Shown here one piece after another: positions 39,192 to 47,884 of a stretch of DNA of 64,000 nucleotides; positions within the stretch are counted from its first letter, which is position 1; each line of letters opens with the position of its first letter. The translations under genes were made by a program, and so were the position numbers. Below the pieces are notes generated by a model. It made no database searches. It was given only the letters and a program-made list of their open reading frames with translations, and was not told the DNA's origin. This stretch comes from Tenacibaculum skagerrakense (GTDB lineage: Bacteria; Bacteroidota; Bacteroidia; Flavobacteriales; Flavobacteriaceae), in the NCBI RefSeq assembly GCF_004345825.1, contig NZ_SLXM01000001.1, positions 1 to 64,000 of the forward strand. Direction: 5' to 3'.

Positions 39192-40208
39192 ATGAAAATT
39201 ATTGTTCCTATGGCAGGTGTTGGTTCTCGTTTGAGACCGCATACATTAACTACTCCTAAACCTTTAACTGTAATTGCTGGAAAAACTATTGTTCAGCGTT
39301 TGGTAGAAGATATTAGCAAAGTAATTGATCAAAAGATTGAAGAAATTGCCTTTGTTATTGGTCCTGTTACAAAAGGATTTCCTTCTGATACAGCGGAGAA
39401 GTTATTAAAAATAGCTAATTCATTAGGAGCAAAGGGTTCGGTATATGTGCAAGAGGAAGCTTTAGGAACTGCTCATGCTATTTATTGTGCTAAAGAATCA
39501 TTAAGCGGACCATGTGTTGTTGCTTATGCGGATACACTTTTTAAGGCAGACTTTACACTAGACACCAATGCCGATGGGGCAATTTGGGTGAAACAAGTTG
39601 AAGACCCAAGTGCCTTTGGAGTTGTAAAACTTGAAAATGGTTTTATTACTGATTTTGTTGAAAAACCTAAAGAATTTGTTTCTGATTTAGCAATCATTGG
39701 AATTTATTATTTTAAAGACGGTAATAAACTAAAAGAAGAAATTCAATATTTAATTGATAATGATTTAAAAGAAAATAATGAGTATCAATTAACAAATGTT
39801 TTAGAGTCTTTGAAGCAACAAGGTGCTAAATTTATACCTGGAAAAGTGAATGCTTGGATGGACTGTGGAAAGAAAGACCCAACAGTAGATACTAATAAGC
39901 AAGTACTTTCCTTTGAGGCAAAGGATGGTAATAATCTAGTTTCTGAAGACGTTATAGTAGAAAACTCAGAAATTATCCAACCTTGTTACATTGGTAAAAA
40001 TGTAGTTTTAAAGAATTCAAAAATAGGACCTTATGTTTCTATTGGAGAAAATAGCACAGTAGAAAATGCTACCATTACCAATTCATTAATTCAAACAAAT
40101 GTGGAAATTAGTAATGCCAATTTTGATAATGCTATGATTGGTAATTATGCTAAATACAACGGAAAATTTACATCTATCAGTATCGGTGATTATACAGAAC
40201 TTATATAA
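39192..40208 (+). CDS. Sugar-phosphate nucleotidyltransferase
   Basis: 338 residues. The N-terminal nucleotidyltransferase domain starts MKIIVPMAGVGSRLRPHT and has the PKPL motif, followed by AYADTLF, VEKP and the product-binding WMDCGK segment. Residues about 250-338 form left-handed beta-helix hexapeptide repeats (VIVENSEI, YIGKNVVLKNSKIGPYVSIG). It makes an NDP-sugar for surface polysaccharide or cell-wall synthesis; the exact sugar and nucleotide are not determinable. It heads a five-gene run devoted mostly to the envelope, overlapping the next gene's possible start. Confidence 0.85.
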   Translation: MKIIVPMAGVGSRLRPHTLTTPKPLTVIAGKTIVQRLVEDISKVIDQKIEEIAFVIGPVTKGFPSDTAEKLLKIANSLGAKGSVYVQEEALGTAHAIYCAKESLSGPCVVAYADTLFKADFTLDTNADGAIWVKQVEDPSAFGVVKLENGFITDFVEKPKEFVSDLAIIGIYYFKDGNKLKEEIQYLIDNDLKENNEYQLTNVLESLKQQGAKFIPGKVNAWMDCGKKDPTVDTNKQVLSFEAKDGNNLVSEDVIVENSEIIQPCYIGKNVVLKNSKIGPYVSIGENSTVENATITNSLIQTNVEISNANFDNAMIGNYAKYNGKFTSISIGDYTELI

Positions 40209-41169
40209 CATACAAAAACACATAGCTCGTAACACCAAAAAATTATTTTGGTGTTTGTTGCTGTTTTGTACTGTACAGGTTTCTTTTAGCCAAGATAGTA
40301 TCGTTTTAGAATCTAGTATCAGCGAAAAGAAACTTATAAAGTTTGAAGAACATTTTTTTGAAGCTATCACACAAAAAGCAATAAACAATTACCAGAATGC
40401 TATTGATAATTTAGAAGAATGCAATACAATTTTACCAAATAATAAAGCGGTTTTATTCGAATTATCAAAAAACTACTATTATCTCAATAAATTACCTGAA
40501 GCCTTAATTTATGGTGAAGAAGCTATAAGTCAAGACAAAGATAATGTGTGGATTTTAGAGCATTTAGTTACTGTACATAAAAAGAATAGAAACTTTGATG
40601 AAGCTATCATCATCCAACAAAAAATAGCAGAAAAACATCCAAAGAAAAAAAGCGCATTGGTTTTCCTTTATCTGCAAAATGATAATAGAGAGGCTGCTCT
40701 AAAAGTGCTAGATCAACTTGCAGAAGCTAAAATGTTAGATTCTCGTTTACGTACTATCAGAAAAAGTATGCTCTTGGTAAAAAGCGATCCTCCAAGGCGA
40801 TTAAATGAAGTGCCTAAGACTGATAATGATAAGCAAGATTTAAAAATTCTTTTCGAAAAAGAGAAGAGTTTTAAAGTACTTACCGATTTATTGGACGAGT
40901 TAGACAAAGAAAATAGTGAGCTTCTTTTAAATTATAGTGAGCGTGGCATGAACTTATTTCCCGCTCAACCCATTGTGTATTTAATGAACGGAAAAGCATT
41001 AAATAAAAACAAACAGTTTAAAAAAGCTATTGAAAGTTTAGAAAATGGTATTGATTTTGTGATTGATGATAAGTCGTTAGAAAATCGTTTTTATAATGAA
41101 CTTATAAAAGCCTATAAAGCTTTGGGTGACGACAAAAACGTACATAAATATCAAAAAAAACGCACATAA
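40138..41169 (+). CDS. Exported TPR-repeat protein (start uncertain)
   Basis: 343 residues in the longest form. Several tetratricopeptide repeats (ALIYGEEAISQDKDNVWILEHL, FDEAIIIQQKIAEKHPKK, FKKAIESLENGIDF) form a helical binding scaffold. A signal-peptide-like stretch (NTKKLFWCLLLFCTVQVSFSQ) appears at residues 32-52, so the true protein should start near residue 20-30, after the stop of the previous gene. No ATG or GTG exists there. The listed ATG overlaps the nucleotidyltransferase gene by 71 bp. It lies 3 bp before the DUF4292 gene. In this neighbourhood a role in envelope assembly is likely. Confidence 0.75.
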   Translation: MVIMLNTTENLHLSVSVIIQNLYNIQKHIARNTKKLFWCLLLFCTVQVSFSQDSIVLESSISEKKLIKFEEHFFEAITQKAINNYQNAIDNLEECNTILPNNKAVLFELSKNYYYLNKLPEALIYGEEAISQDKDNVWILEHLVTVHKKNRNFDEAIIIQQKIAEKHPKKKSALVFLYLQNDNREAALKVLDQLAEAKMLDSRLRTIRKSMLLVKSDPPRRLNEVPKTDNDKQDLKILFEKEKSFKVLTDLLDELDKENSELLLNYSERGMNLFPAQPIVYLMNGKALNKNKQFKKAIESLENGIDFVIDDKSLENRFYNELIKAYKALGDDKNVHKYQKKRT

Positions 41170-41172
41170 TAC

Positions 41173-41940
41173 ATGAAATTATATCGTTACCTATTCATAG
41201 GGTTACTTACGTTCGGTTCTTGTAAATCTTCTAAAAATGCTGTCGATGCATCAGGAGCTGTAGTAGCAATGTCTTCTAAAAAAATTATTAGAAAACATAA
41301 CAATATTGCCATCCCTAAAACTGTTGATGCTAAATTAAAAGTGAATTATAAAGACACTAATGAAAATCTTGGTTTCTCAGTGAATATGAAAATGGTGAAA
41401 GATGAAGTAATTTGGTTAAAAGGAACTAAAATCATCACTATTTTCAAAGCACAAATTACTCCAGATAAAGTGCGTTTTTATTCTCCATATAAGAGAAATT
41501 ATTTTGAGGGTGATTTTAACATGCTGAAAAAACTTTTAGGAGTAGATATTAATTTCAATCAACTACAAAATCTGTTGCTTGGGCAAGCTATTTACGACTT
41601 AAAAAAGAGCAAGCAAGAAGTTGAAATTGCTGATAATTCTTACAAACTCTTTCCTAAGGAACAGATTTCCCTTTTCGATATTTTTTACCATATAAACCCA
41701 ACTCATTTTAAGGTAGAAAAACAATATGTTGTTAACGCTCTTAAAAATCAGAGATTAGACGTTGCTTATCCTAAATATCTTAAGAAAGATAACTTCTTGT
41801 TTCCTGAAAAAATTGAGATCAAAGCCAAAGAAAAAAATAAATTCACTAATATTGATTTGAACTTACGCTCAATTGAGTTTGATAAAGAATTAGAAATGCC
41901 GTTTAAAATACCTTCGGGTTATAAAGAAATTGAACTATAG
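41173..41940 (+). CDS. DUF4292 lipoprotein
   Basis: 255 residues. The N-terminus has a short hydrophobic stretch ending in a lipobox-like FGSC (Cys17), so it is a probable lipoprotein. The body has the DUF4292 pattern (VNMKMVKDEVIWLKG, FKAQITPDKVRFYSPYKRNYFEGDF, LLLGQAIYDL), a LolA/LolB-like half-barrel fold in my recollection. It probably works at the outer membrane. It is tightly coupled: 3 bp after the TPR gene, and its stop TAG overlaps the GTG start of the EnvC-like gene by one base. Confidence 0.85.
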   Translation: MKLYRYLFIGLLTFGSCKSSKNAVDASGAVVAMSSKKIIRKHNNIAIPKTVDAKLKVNYKDTNENLGFSVNMKMVKDEVIWLKGTKIITIFKAQITPDKVRFYSPYKRNYFEGDFNMLKKLLGVDINFNQLQNLLLGQAIYDLKKSKQEVEIADNSYKLFPKEQISLFDIFYHINPTHFKVEKQYVVNALKNQRLDVAYPKYLKKDNFLFPEKIEIKAKEKNKFTNIDLNLRSIEFDKELEMPFKIPSGYKEIEL

Positions 41941-43148
41941 TGAAACGTCTTTTTTACATATCTTTTTTAAGTTTTCTCTTCTTAGGGATGTCTCTACATT
42001 CACAATCTCGAAAAGAGCTAGAAAATCGTCGTAAAAAGCTAAATAAAGAGATTGAAAAGATTAACAATTTACTTTTCGAAACCAAAAAAGAAAAAACAGA
42101 TGCTTTGGATGACTTAAAAGACTTAAGTCAAAAAATTACGGTTAGAGAACGTTTAATAGAAACTATTGAACTTGAAACTGAAGAATTGTCTAAAGAAATC
42201 AAACAAAACGAAAAGAAAATTGAACAAAACAATAAAGAGCTTGCTAGTTTAAAAGCAGATTATGCAGAGATGGTTTTTAAATCCTACAAAAGCAAATCTC
42301 AGCAGAGTAAAACGATGTTTTTACTTTCTTCGGAAAATTTCTTACAGGCCTACAAGCGAATAAAATATATAGAGCAGTACAAAAGTTTTCGAAAAAAACA
42401 AGGAGAGCGTGTTATTGCCAAAACAGAAGAAATACGTAAACTAAATGATTCATTAACTAAGAAAAAGAATCAGAAGAAAGTATTAATCAACGCAGAAAAA
42501 AATCAAAAGAAAAAAATTGAAAGCGAAAAAGAGGAACAGGAGACTCTTGTTACTAAGATAAAAACGCAAGAAAGTAAATATAAAAACGAGCTTCAAAAGA
42601 AAATTAGAGAGGAGAAAGCCCTCGCTAAAAAAATAGACAAAGCCATTAGAGATGCTATTGCCAAAGCAAATAAAGGGAAAAAGGGAACGGCTAAGAAAAA
42701 TGAGTTCTTATTAAGTAAAGCAGAGAAGGCTTTAAAAGCAAATTTTGAGCAAAATAAAGGAAACTTACCTTGGCCTCTAGACGGAGTGGTAACCCGTAAG
42801 TTTGGCGTACAACCGCATCCTACTTTTAAATCGATTACAATTAACAGTACTGGACTGCACATTCGTGGTAAACAAGGAGATGTTGCGAAAAGTGTTTTCA
42901 ATGGAAAAGTGCTGAATATTACTAAATCAGATAAAGGAACAAAAAGTGTAATGGTACAGCATGGAGATTACATTACTACTTATTCTAACCTAAGAGATAT
43001 TTTTGTTACCAAAGGTCAATCGGTAAAAACGGGAGATGCTGTTGGTAAAATATTTACAGATAAAATTACTGGAAAAACAGATTTAGTTTTTGTGCTTTTC
43101 AAAAACACAGATCGTTTAAACCCTTCTGATTGGATAAGAGCAAATTAA
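41940..43148 (+). CDS. EnvC-like murein hydrolase activator (degenerate M23/LytM domain)
   Basis: 402 residues. GTG start overlapping the previous stop (TAGTG). Signal peptide to about residue 22 (SLHSQ), a long Lys/Glu coiled coil (about 25-255), then an LytM-type M23 domain (about 280-402). The LytM metal sites are lost: the HxGxD position reads HIRGK and the last HxH-type motif reads YSNL where active enzymes have Y-x-H-L. That is the pattern of non-catalytic activators such as EnvC, which switch on amidases during cell division. It is followed 1 bp later by a membrane permease gene. Confidence 0.87.
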   Translation: MKRLFYISFLSFLFLGMSLHSQSRKELENRRKKLNKEIEKINNLLFETKKEKTDALDDLKDLSQKITVRERLIETIELETEELSKEIKQNEKKIEQNNKELASLKADYAEMVFKSYKSKSQQSKTMFLLSSENFLQAYKRIKYIEQYKSFRKKQGERVIAKTEEIRKLNDSLTKKKNQKKVLINAEKNQKKKIESEKEEQETLVTKIKTQESKYKNELQKKIREEKALAKKIDKAIRDAIAKANKGKKGTAKKNEFLLSKAEKALKANFEQNKGNLPWPLDGVVTRKFGVQPHPTFKSITINSTGLHIRGKQGDVAKSVFNGKVLNITKSDKGTKSVMVQHGDYITTYSNLRDIFVTKGQSVKTGDAVGKIFTDKITGKTDLVFVLFKNTDRLNPSDWIRAN

Positions 43149-43149
43149 A

Positions 43150-44196
43150 ATGAATAAAGCATCTAACTTTATTATTGTTTCCGCAGCTATAATAGCTGTA
43201 TTGGTTATTGGAAAAGGAATATTAATTCCGTTTATTTTTGCTGTAATTTTTTGGTTTTTTACGCGAGAAATTCGAAAAATAATTTACAAAATACCTTTTG
43301 CTGAAAAATTCATTCCTAAGTGGTTAAGCAATATTTTTGTCTTTACTTTCATCATTTTAGCTTTTGGGTTTGTATCTGAAATTATCAGTAATAGTGTTAC
43401 AAATGTTACCAATTCTTATGATAAATATGAACCTAATGTTGAAAGAATAATTACCGATTTAGGAAATTATTTAAATGTAGATATTTTAACCTCTATTAAA
43501 TCGCTTGTTGGTGATTTTGATTATGGTTCTGTTTTAGGTGATATTGCAAATGGTGTGAGTAGTTTGTTAGGAGATACATTTATGATTATCATTTATGCCT
43601 TGTTTTTATTTCTAGAAGAAAAAAGTTTTGTAAAAAAACTGTACATGATTGTAAACAATGGCGGTAACTACAACAATGTAAAAACAATGTTAGATAAAAT
43701 TGAGGATTCTATTTCTAACTACATTCGCTTAAAAACCTTTGTAAGTGTTTTAACTGGTGTTTTAAGTTATTTTGTACTCTTGTTAGTTGGTGTAGATAGC
43801 GCTCCTTTTTGGGCATTCTTAATCTTTTTATTGAATTACATTCCAACAATTGGCTCTTTAGTAGGAACACTTTTCCCAGCTATTTTTTGTTTATTACAAT
43901 TTGGTGAATTCACTCCCTTCTTAATTGTTGCCATTGTTGTTGGAGCTATTCAAGTGGTTGTTGGAAACATCCTTGAGCCTCGTTTATTTGGAAAATCACT
44001 TAACTTAAGTCCACTAGTTACCATTTTATCGTTAGCTGTTTGGGGAAAGATATGGGGAATTACAGGAATGGTGTTATCTGTTCCTATTACGGTAATTATG
44101 ATAATTGTGTTTTCTCAATTTGAAAAAACAAGACCAATTGCAATAATGTTATCTGAAAAAGGTGAAATAGATAAAATAAGCCGTTCTAACCGATAA
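43150..44196 (+). CDS. AI-2E family transporter (PerM-like membrane protein)
   Basis: 348 residues, about eight hydrophobic segments. It shows the family pattern: an N-terminal pair of helices, a long soluble loop (about 75-140), then ALFLFLEEKSFVKKL, LNYIPTIGSLVGTLFPA, ILEPRLFGKSLNLSPLVTILSLAVWGKIWGITGMVLSVP. Members export small molecules or sodium/protons; the substrate is unknown. It ends the envelope gene run that starts at 39192. Its last 11 bp overlap the 3' end of the convergent thioesterase gene, with no terminator between them. Confidence 0.9.
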   Translation: MNKASNFIIVSAAIIAVLVIGKGILIPFIFAVIFWFFTREIRKIIYKIPFAEKFIPKWLSNIFVFTFIILAFGFVSEIISNSVTNVTNSYDKYEPNVERIITDLGNYLNVDILTSIKSLVGDFDYGSVLGDIANGVSSLLGDTFMIIIYALFLFLEEKSFVKKLYMIVNNGGNYNNVKTMLDKIEDSISNYIRLKTFVSVLTGVLSYFVLLLVGVDSAPFWAFLIFLLNYIPTIGSLVGTLFPAIFCLLQFGEFTPFLIVAIVVGAIQVVVGNILEPRLFGKSLNLSPLVTILSLAVWGKIWGITGMVLSVPITVIMIIVFSQFEKTRPIAIMLSEKGEIDKISRSNR

Positions 44197-44698
44197 ACAA
44201 CGCTTTTAGTTCTGTTGCTTCGTTAGGGTTCATTTTTCCTGCTAAAACCAAGCTTAATTGCTTTCTACGAAGCGCTCCTTCAAATCTCTTTTTTTCTAAA
44301 TCGGTTTCAGGCTCTATCTGTGGAATAGGAACTGGTTTTCCCGTTTCATCTACTGCAACAAACGTGTAAATACCTTCATTTACCTTTGTCTTTTCACCTG
44401 ACTGACGATCTTCAATCCAAACATCAACAAAAACTTCCATAGATGATTTAAAAGCTCTAGAGACTTTTGCTTCAAGAGTTACAACACTTCCAACAGGGAT
44501 TGATTTGGTAAACGCTACATGGTTAACCGAAGCAGTTACAACAATTCTTCTTGAATGTCTTCTAGCAGCAATACTACAAGCTCTATCCATTCTAGCTAAT
44601 AATTCTCCACCAAAAAGGTTGTCTAAATAATTGGTTTCTCCTGGTAATACTAAATCGGTAAGTACTGTTAATGACTCTCTAGGAAATTTTGCTTTCAT
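44186..44698 (-). CDS. Acyl-CoA thioesterase (hotdog fold)
   Basis: 170 residues. A hotdog-domain thioesterase of the YciA/BFIT type: NYLDNLFGGELLARMDRACSIAARRHS carries the conserved GG..L...D region, then VVTASVNHVAFTKSIPVGSVVTLEAKV. It hydrolyses acyl-CoA to free CoA and fatty acid in the cytosol. The ORF converges on, and overlaps by 11 bp with, the AI-2E family gene. A clear -7 box lies 18-25 bp upstream of the ATG. Confidence 0.9.
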   Translation of the reverse strand: MKAKFPRESLTVLTDLVLPGETNYLDNLFGGELLARMDRACSIAARRHSRRIVVTASVNHVAFTKSIPVGSVVTLEAKVSRAFKSSMEVFVDVWIEDRQSGEKTKVNEGIYTFVAVDETGKPVPIPQIEPETDLEKKRFEGALRRKQLSLVLAGKMNPNEATELKALFIG

Positions 44699-44715
44699 CT
44701 ATCCAAATTTTGGCG

Positions 44716-44723
44716 CAAAGATA
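44716..44723 (-). promoter_or_regulatory. -7 box (TATCTTTG) for the thioesterase gene
   Basis: CAAAGATA on plus, an exact TAnnTTTG on minus, giving a leader of about 12 nt. No -33 box at the expected distance. Confidence 0.45.
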
Positions 44724-44777
44724 GGCAAAGCACATTAAAGAGCTTAGCGTAGATATATTAAAGTTTATGAAAGTTTA

Positions 44778-45692
44778 CTATTGATTAACTAAAATCCAAG
44801 CGTCTGTAGAAACCTCTTTTCTTATGGTTTCAATTGCTTCTTCTGCAGCTTCTTTATTAGCGTAACTTCCAATCGAAACTTGTGTTAGTCCCCATTGATT
44901 TTTACCAATAATTTTAGCATCATTATAACCTTTACGTTTCAATTGCTTGATTTTTTTCTCGGCGTTCTTTTCTAATTCAAAAGCACCAGCAATGATGTGT
45001 ATTTGGTTATATTCTTTAGCAACATTAAGACTTACTGTTGGTAATTGATCATTGATAACAAAAGTTGCCTTTTGAATTTTTTGTTCTATAGCATCGCGTT
45101 CTTTGGCTAATTCTTGAAGTTGAGTGTTTTCATTGTACTTATTAACTCCAATATAACCCGCTACTAAAATTGCCGCTCCGGCTGCATACTTTAAAAAGTT
45201 ACCAACTCCAATAGCGTGTTCTTTTTTCTCTTCAACAGAGGTATGTAGCTCAACAACTTTTGAGGTAATAACTTCTTCTTCAGAAATTTTAGTAAGACCA
45301 CTAACTGATGAAAAACCAAAAGCGTTTCTATCAAAGTTTACCTTTGCATTTGGTTCAAAAACTAATTGGTTTTCGCTATTTGTTGTTAGCGTTCCTAAAC
45401 CGTCAATTGTTAACGCTTGAGATGCTAATTGTTGTTTCCATTCATTAACGGTATCAGCCACTTTTTCATTGGCTTCGTTAAATGTAATGTTTTCTATTGA
45501 AGCTACATGATTCACAAACAAACCGTCATTATGATTCAATTGTGCATTGAAAGAGATTCTTTTTGAAGGAGGATAAATAGTGTTCCCTTCAATAACAGCT
45601 CCTACTTTGTTAGCGATAAAACCACCAAAACCAGGTACAATTACACAATCGTAACGATATAATAAATCTTGTATATAGCTTTTCAATGTCAT
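44778..45692 (-). CDS. HU-CCDC81 and SPOR domain protein
   Basis: 304 residues from the ATG at 45692. The N-terminal 130 residues match the paired HU-like CCDC81 domains of Bacteroidota (YIQDLLYRYDCVIVPGFGGFIAN ... ISFNAQLNHNDGLFVNHV). A transmembrane helix lies at about 175-195 and a C-terminal SPOR domain at about 230-304 binds denuded peptidoglycan (IHIIAGAFELEKNAEKKIKQL, VSIGSYANKEAAEEAI). A bitopic protein linking a cytosolic domain with the septal wall is the expected topology. The frame is open 39 bp further upstream, but a full promoter lies there, so the shorter start is chosen. Confidence 0.9.
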   Translation of the reverse strand: MTLKSYIQDLLYRYDCVIVPGFGGFIANKVGAVIEGNTIYPPSKRISFNAQLNHNDGLFVNHVASIENITFNEANEKVADTVNEWKQQLASQALTIDGLGTLTTNSENQLVFEPNAKVNFDRNAFGFSSVSGLTKISEEEVITSKVVELHTSVEEKKEHAIGVGNFLKYAAGAAILVAGYIGVNKYNENTQLQELAKERDAIEQKIQKATFVINDQLPTVSLNVAKEYNQIHIIAGAFELEKNAEKKIKQLKRKGYNDAKIIGKNQWGLTQVSIGSYANKEAAEEAIETIRKEVSTDAWILVNQ

Positions 45693-45697
45693 AACTA

Positions 45698-45728
45698 CAA
45701 AGTTAGGTTTTTTGTTTGTTTTTCCAAA
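45698..45728 (-). promoter_or_regulatory. Strong Bacteroidota promoter giving a near-leaderless HU-SPOR transcript
   Basis: On the minus strand TTTG (45728-45725), 19 bp, TAACTTTG (45705-45698): both boxes with the best spacing seen in this window. The ATG is only 5-6 bases past the -7 box, so the mRNA would begin at or next to the start codon. Confidence 0.65.
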
Positions 45729-45761
45729 CAACCAACCTCTAAATTATCAAACAAAAAGTTG

Positions 45762-45769
45762 TATTTTCG
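45762..45769 (+). promoter_or_regulatory. Candidate -7 box (TATTTTCG) for dprA
   Basis: One mismatch to TAnnTTTG (C for the third T), 20 bp before the dprA ATG, in a gap of 97 bp that also holds the divergent HU-SPOR promoter. Confidence 0.3.
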
Positions 45770-45789
45770 CTATGCTATTATAAAAGAAC

Positions 45790-46887
45790 ATGCTAGAAGA
45801 AGAATTATTTGCAGTACTTAGACTGCAAGCAACCCCTAATGTGGGTGATATTATTGCTAAAAAACTCATTCGAAACGTTGGATCTGCCGAACAAGTATTT
45901 AAAGAGAATGCTTCTTCTCTTTTAAAAATTGATGGCATTGGTGCTTTTGTTGTACAACAATTACACAAAAGAGAAACGCTGATAAAAGTAGAGAAGGAGA
46001 TTGATTATATTCGAAAAGGAACCATTCAGTATACTTATTTCTTAGAAGAATCATATCCTGAAAAACTTCAACATTGTGTAGACGGACCTTTATTATTGTT
46101 TTATGATGGAAGCATCAATTGGAATCAACCCAGAATTATATCGATTGTTGGAACTCGAAATCTAACAAATTACGGTCGTGGTTTTTGTAATGAGCTTATT
46201 TCAGAACTCACTCCTTACAATCCAATAATTGTAAGTGGTTATGCTTATGGAACCGATATTTGTGCACACAAAGCTGCTATGGAAAACAACTTACAAACAC
46301 TAGCGGTTTTAGCTCATGGTTTGGATGATATGTATCCAAAAACGCACAAAAAGTATATGCGGAGCATGATGGAAAATGGTGGGTTTCTTACCGAGTTTTG
46401 GCATAATGAAAAACCGCTACGCGAAAATTTTTTAAAACGTAACAGAATTGTTGCGGGTCTTTCTAAAGCTACTGTAATTATTGAATCTGCAGAAAAAGGA
46501 GGTTCGTTAGTTACGGCCGATATTGCTAATTCCTATAATCGTGATGTTTTTGCGCTACCAGGAAGGTGTGATGATCTTTTCAGTAAGGGTTGCAACAACC
46601 TCATCAAAAATAATCAGGCTCATTTACTAACTTCAGCTGAAGATATTGTAAAAATGTTGAATTGGGATGTGACAAAAAAACAGGAATACACTCAACCAAA
46701 ACTGTTTATTGATTTAACTACAGAGGAACAAAAAGTAGTTGATTACCTTCAAGAACATGGTAAACAATTGCTAGACGTAATAGCTTTGGACTGTGAAATA
46801 CCGGTTTATAAATTATCTTCATTATTACTTCAAATGGAATTAAAAGGAATTATAAAACCGCTTCCTGGAAAACTTTTTGAAGTGTAA
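45790..46887 (+). CDS. dprA: DNA-processing protein DprA
   Basis: 365 residues. N-terminal helix-hairpin-helix-like region (TPNVGDIIAKKLIRNVGSAEQVF), Rossmann-fold core with SIVGTRNLTNYGR, IIVSGYAYGTDICAHKAA, LAHGLDDMYP, and VIIESAEKGGSLVTADIAN, then a C-terminal winged-helix domain (about 305-365). It protects incoming single-stranded DNA and loads RecA during natural transformation. Length and motifs are complete. It is convergent with the TonB-like gene, which ends 1 bp after it on the other strand. Confidence 0.95.
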   Translation: MLEEELFAVLRLQATPNVGDIIAKKLIRNVGSAEQVFKENASSLLKIDGIGAFVVQQLHKRETLIKVEKEIDYIRKGTIQYTYFLEESYPEKLQHCVDGPLLLFYDGSINWNQPRIISIVGTRNLTNYGRGFCNELISELTPYNPIIVSGYAYGTDICAHKAAMENNLQTLAVLAHGLDDMYPKTHKKYMRSMMENGGFLTEFWHNEKPLRENFLKRNRIVAGLSKATVIIESAEKGGSLVTADIANSYNRDVFALPGRCDDLFSKGCNNLIKNNQAHLLTSAEDIVKMLNWDVTKKQEYTQPKLFIDLTTEEQKVVDYLQEHGKQLLDVIALDCEIPVYKLSSLLLQMELKGIIKPLPGKLFEV

Positions 46888-46888
46888 T

Positions 46889-47803
46889 TTACTCAACCAT
46901 AAACGTTACAGGTAACGTATAAATAACATCTAACGGTTTACCGTTATTTTTACCCGGAACAAATGGAGGAAGTTTCTTTATCAGTTCTTCCATAGTCTTA
47001 TTGAGTTTTGGGTGCGGTGTCCTAGTTTTAACATTAATAATACTGCCCTTTGAATTAATTGTAAATTGAGCATACATTCTTTTTTTTCCTTTTGATAAAC
47101 CTAAATTTAGTGTTGAAATAGTATCAAAATTCTTAACTACAAACTCTTGCATTTTTCGATTGAAGTTTTCTTTCCAAGTTTCATTAGCTCGTTTCACAAC
47201 TCCTCTAAATCTAGGAACACTCTTTACAATAGAAAACGATAAAGGTAGAGGACTATCCAAAGAAGTATCTGCTCTAATTACCAAACCTGTAACATTAGGT
47301 GGTGGAGGTAGTTTTCCTACAACAATTTCACCAGAAACCTTTTCTTTATTTACCTTAGGCATTAAGGGTTGATCCTTTTCTATCGAATCTTTTTTATTAA
47401 AAATAAAAGAACTATCTATGCTTTTTTTAGCTTTTTTTACAGAGTCTATTAACGTGACATGTTCAATTTTTTGAATTTTACCTTCTGTATTACAACTTAA
47501 CAACGTAGTTCCCATAACAAATACTAAAACTATCACAAACAGCTTATGAAAAGATAGCTCTCGTTCAAAAATACTTTCTGGTAATTCTATAACTATTGAG
47601 TCTAATTGCTTTTTAAAAAAATGTCCACAAATTCTTTCTTCTTGATGTTTCTTTAAATATTCTTGAATTTGTTTAGACTCCTTTTTAGTAAAATCAATCA
47701 CAGTTTTTGAGCACGATGAACAAAAACGTCCTTTATCATTTATTGTCATCTCATCCCAATTTTCATGACAAGGTTCTGGAATACTTATTTTATAATTTTT
47801 CAT
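46889..47803 (-). CDS. TonB-like protein with cysteine N-terminal segment
   Basis: 304 residues. The N-terminal 60 residues form a cytosolic Cys-containing segment (CHENWDEM, GRFCSSCSKTVIDF, a later single Cys in RICGHFF) common in flavobacterial TonB-like proteins. A transmembrane helix is at about 85-103. A periplasmic part follows with PPPPNV proline stretch and a TonB C-terminal-like domain (about 225-304, MYAQFTINSKGSI ... PFVPGKNNGKPLDV ... YTLPVTFMVE). It would pass membrane energy to outer-membrane receptors. The CxxC may bind a metal. Confidence 0.82.
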   Translation of the reverse strand: MKNYKISIPEPCHENWDEMTINDKGRFCSSCSKTVIDFTKKESKQIQEYLKKHQEERICGHFFKKQLDSIVIELPESIFERELSFHKLFVIVLVFVMGTTLLSCNTEGKIQKIEHVTLIDSVKKAKKSIDSSFIFNKKDSIEKDQPLMPKVNKEKVSGEIVVGKLPPPPNVTGLVIRADTSLDSPLPLSFSIVKSVPRFRGVVKRANETWKENFNRKMQEFVVKNFDTISTLNLGLSKGKKRMYAQFTINSKGSIINVKTRTPHPKLNKTMEELIKKLPPFVPGKNNGKPLDVIYTLPVTFMVE

Positions 47804-47861
47804 AGTAGTGAAGTTTTCTAAATCGAAACAAATTCTATTCCAAATTCCTCTTTTAAATTCT

Positions 47862-47869
47862 TATTTTTG
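47862..47869 (+). promoter_or_regulatory. -7 box (TATTTTTG) for the gene at 47885
   Basis: Exact TAnnTTTG match 15 bp before the ATG at 47885. It covers the TTG at 47867 that could otherwise be read as a start, which supports the later ATG. Confidence 0.45.
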
Positions 47870-47884
47870 GAAAAAAGACCCACC

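Noticed and set aside
41940..43148. Active M23 endopeptidase
   Set aside because: The LytM metal-binding positions are changed (HIRGK, YSNL), so an activator role like EnvC fits better.
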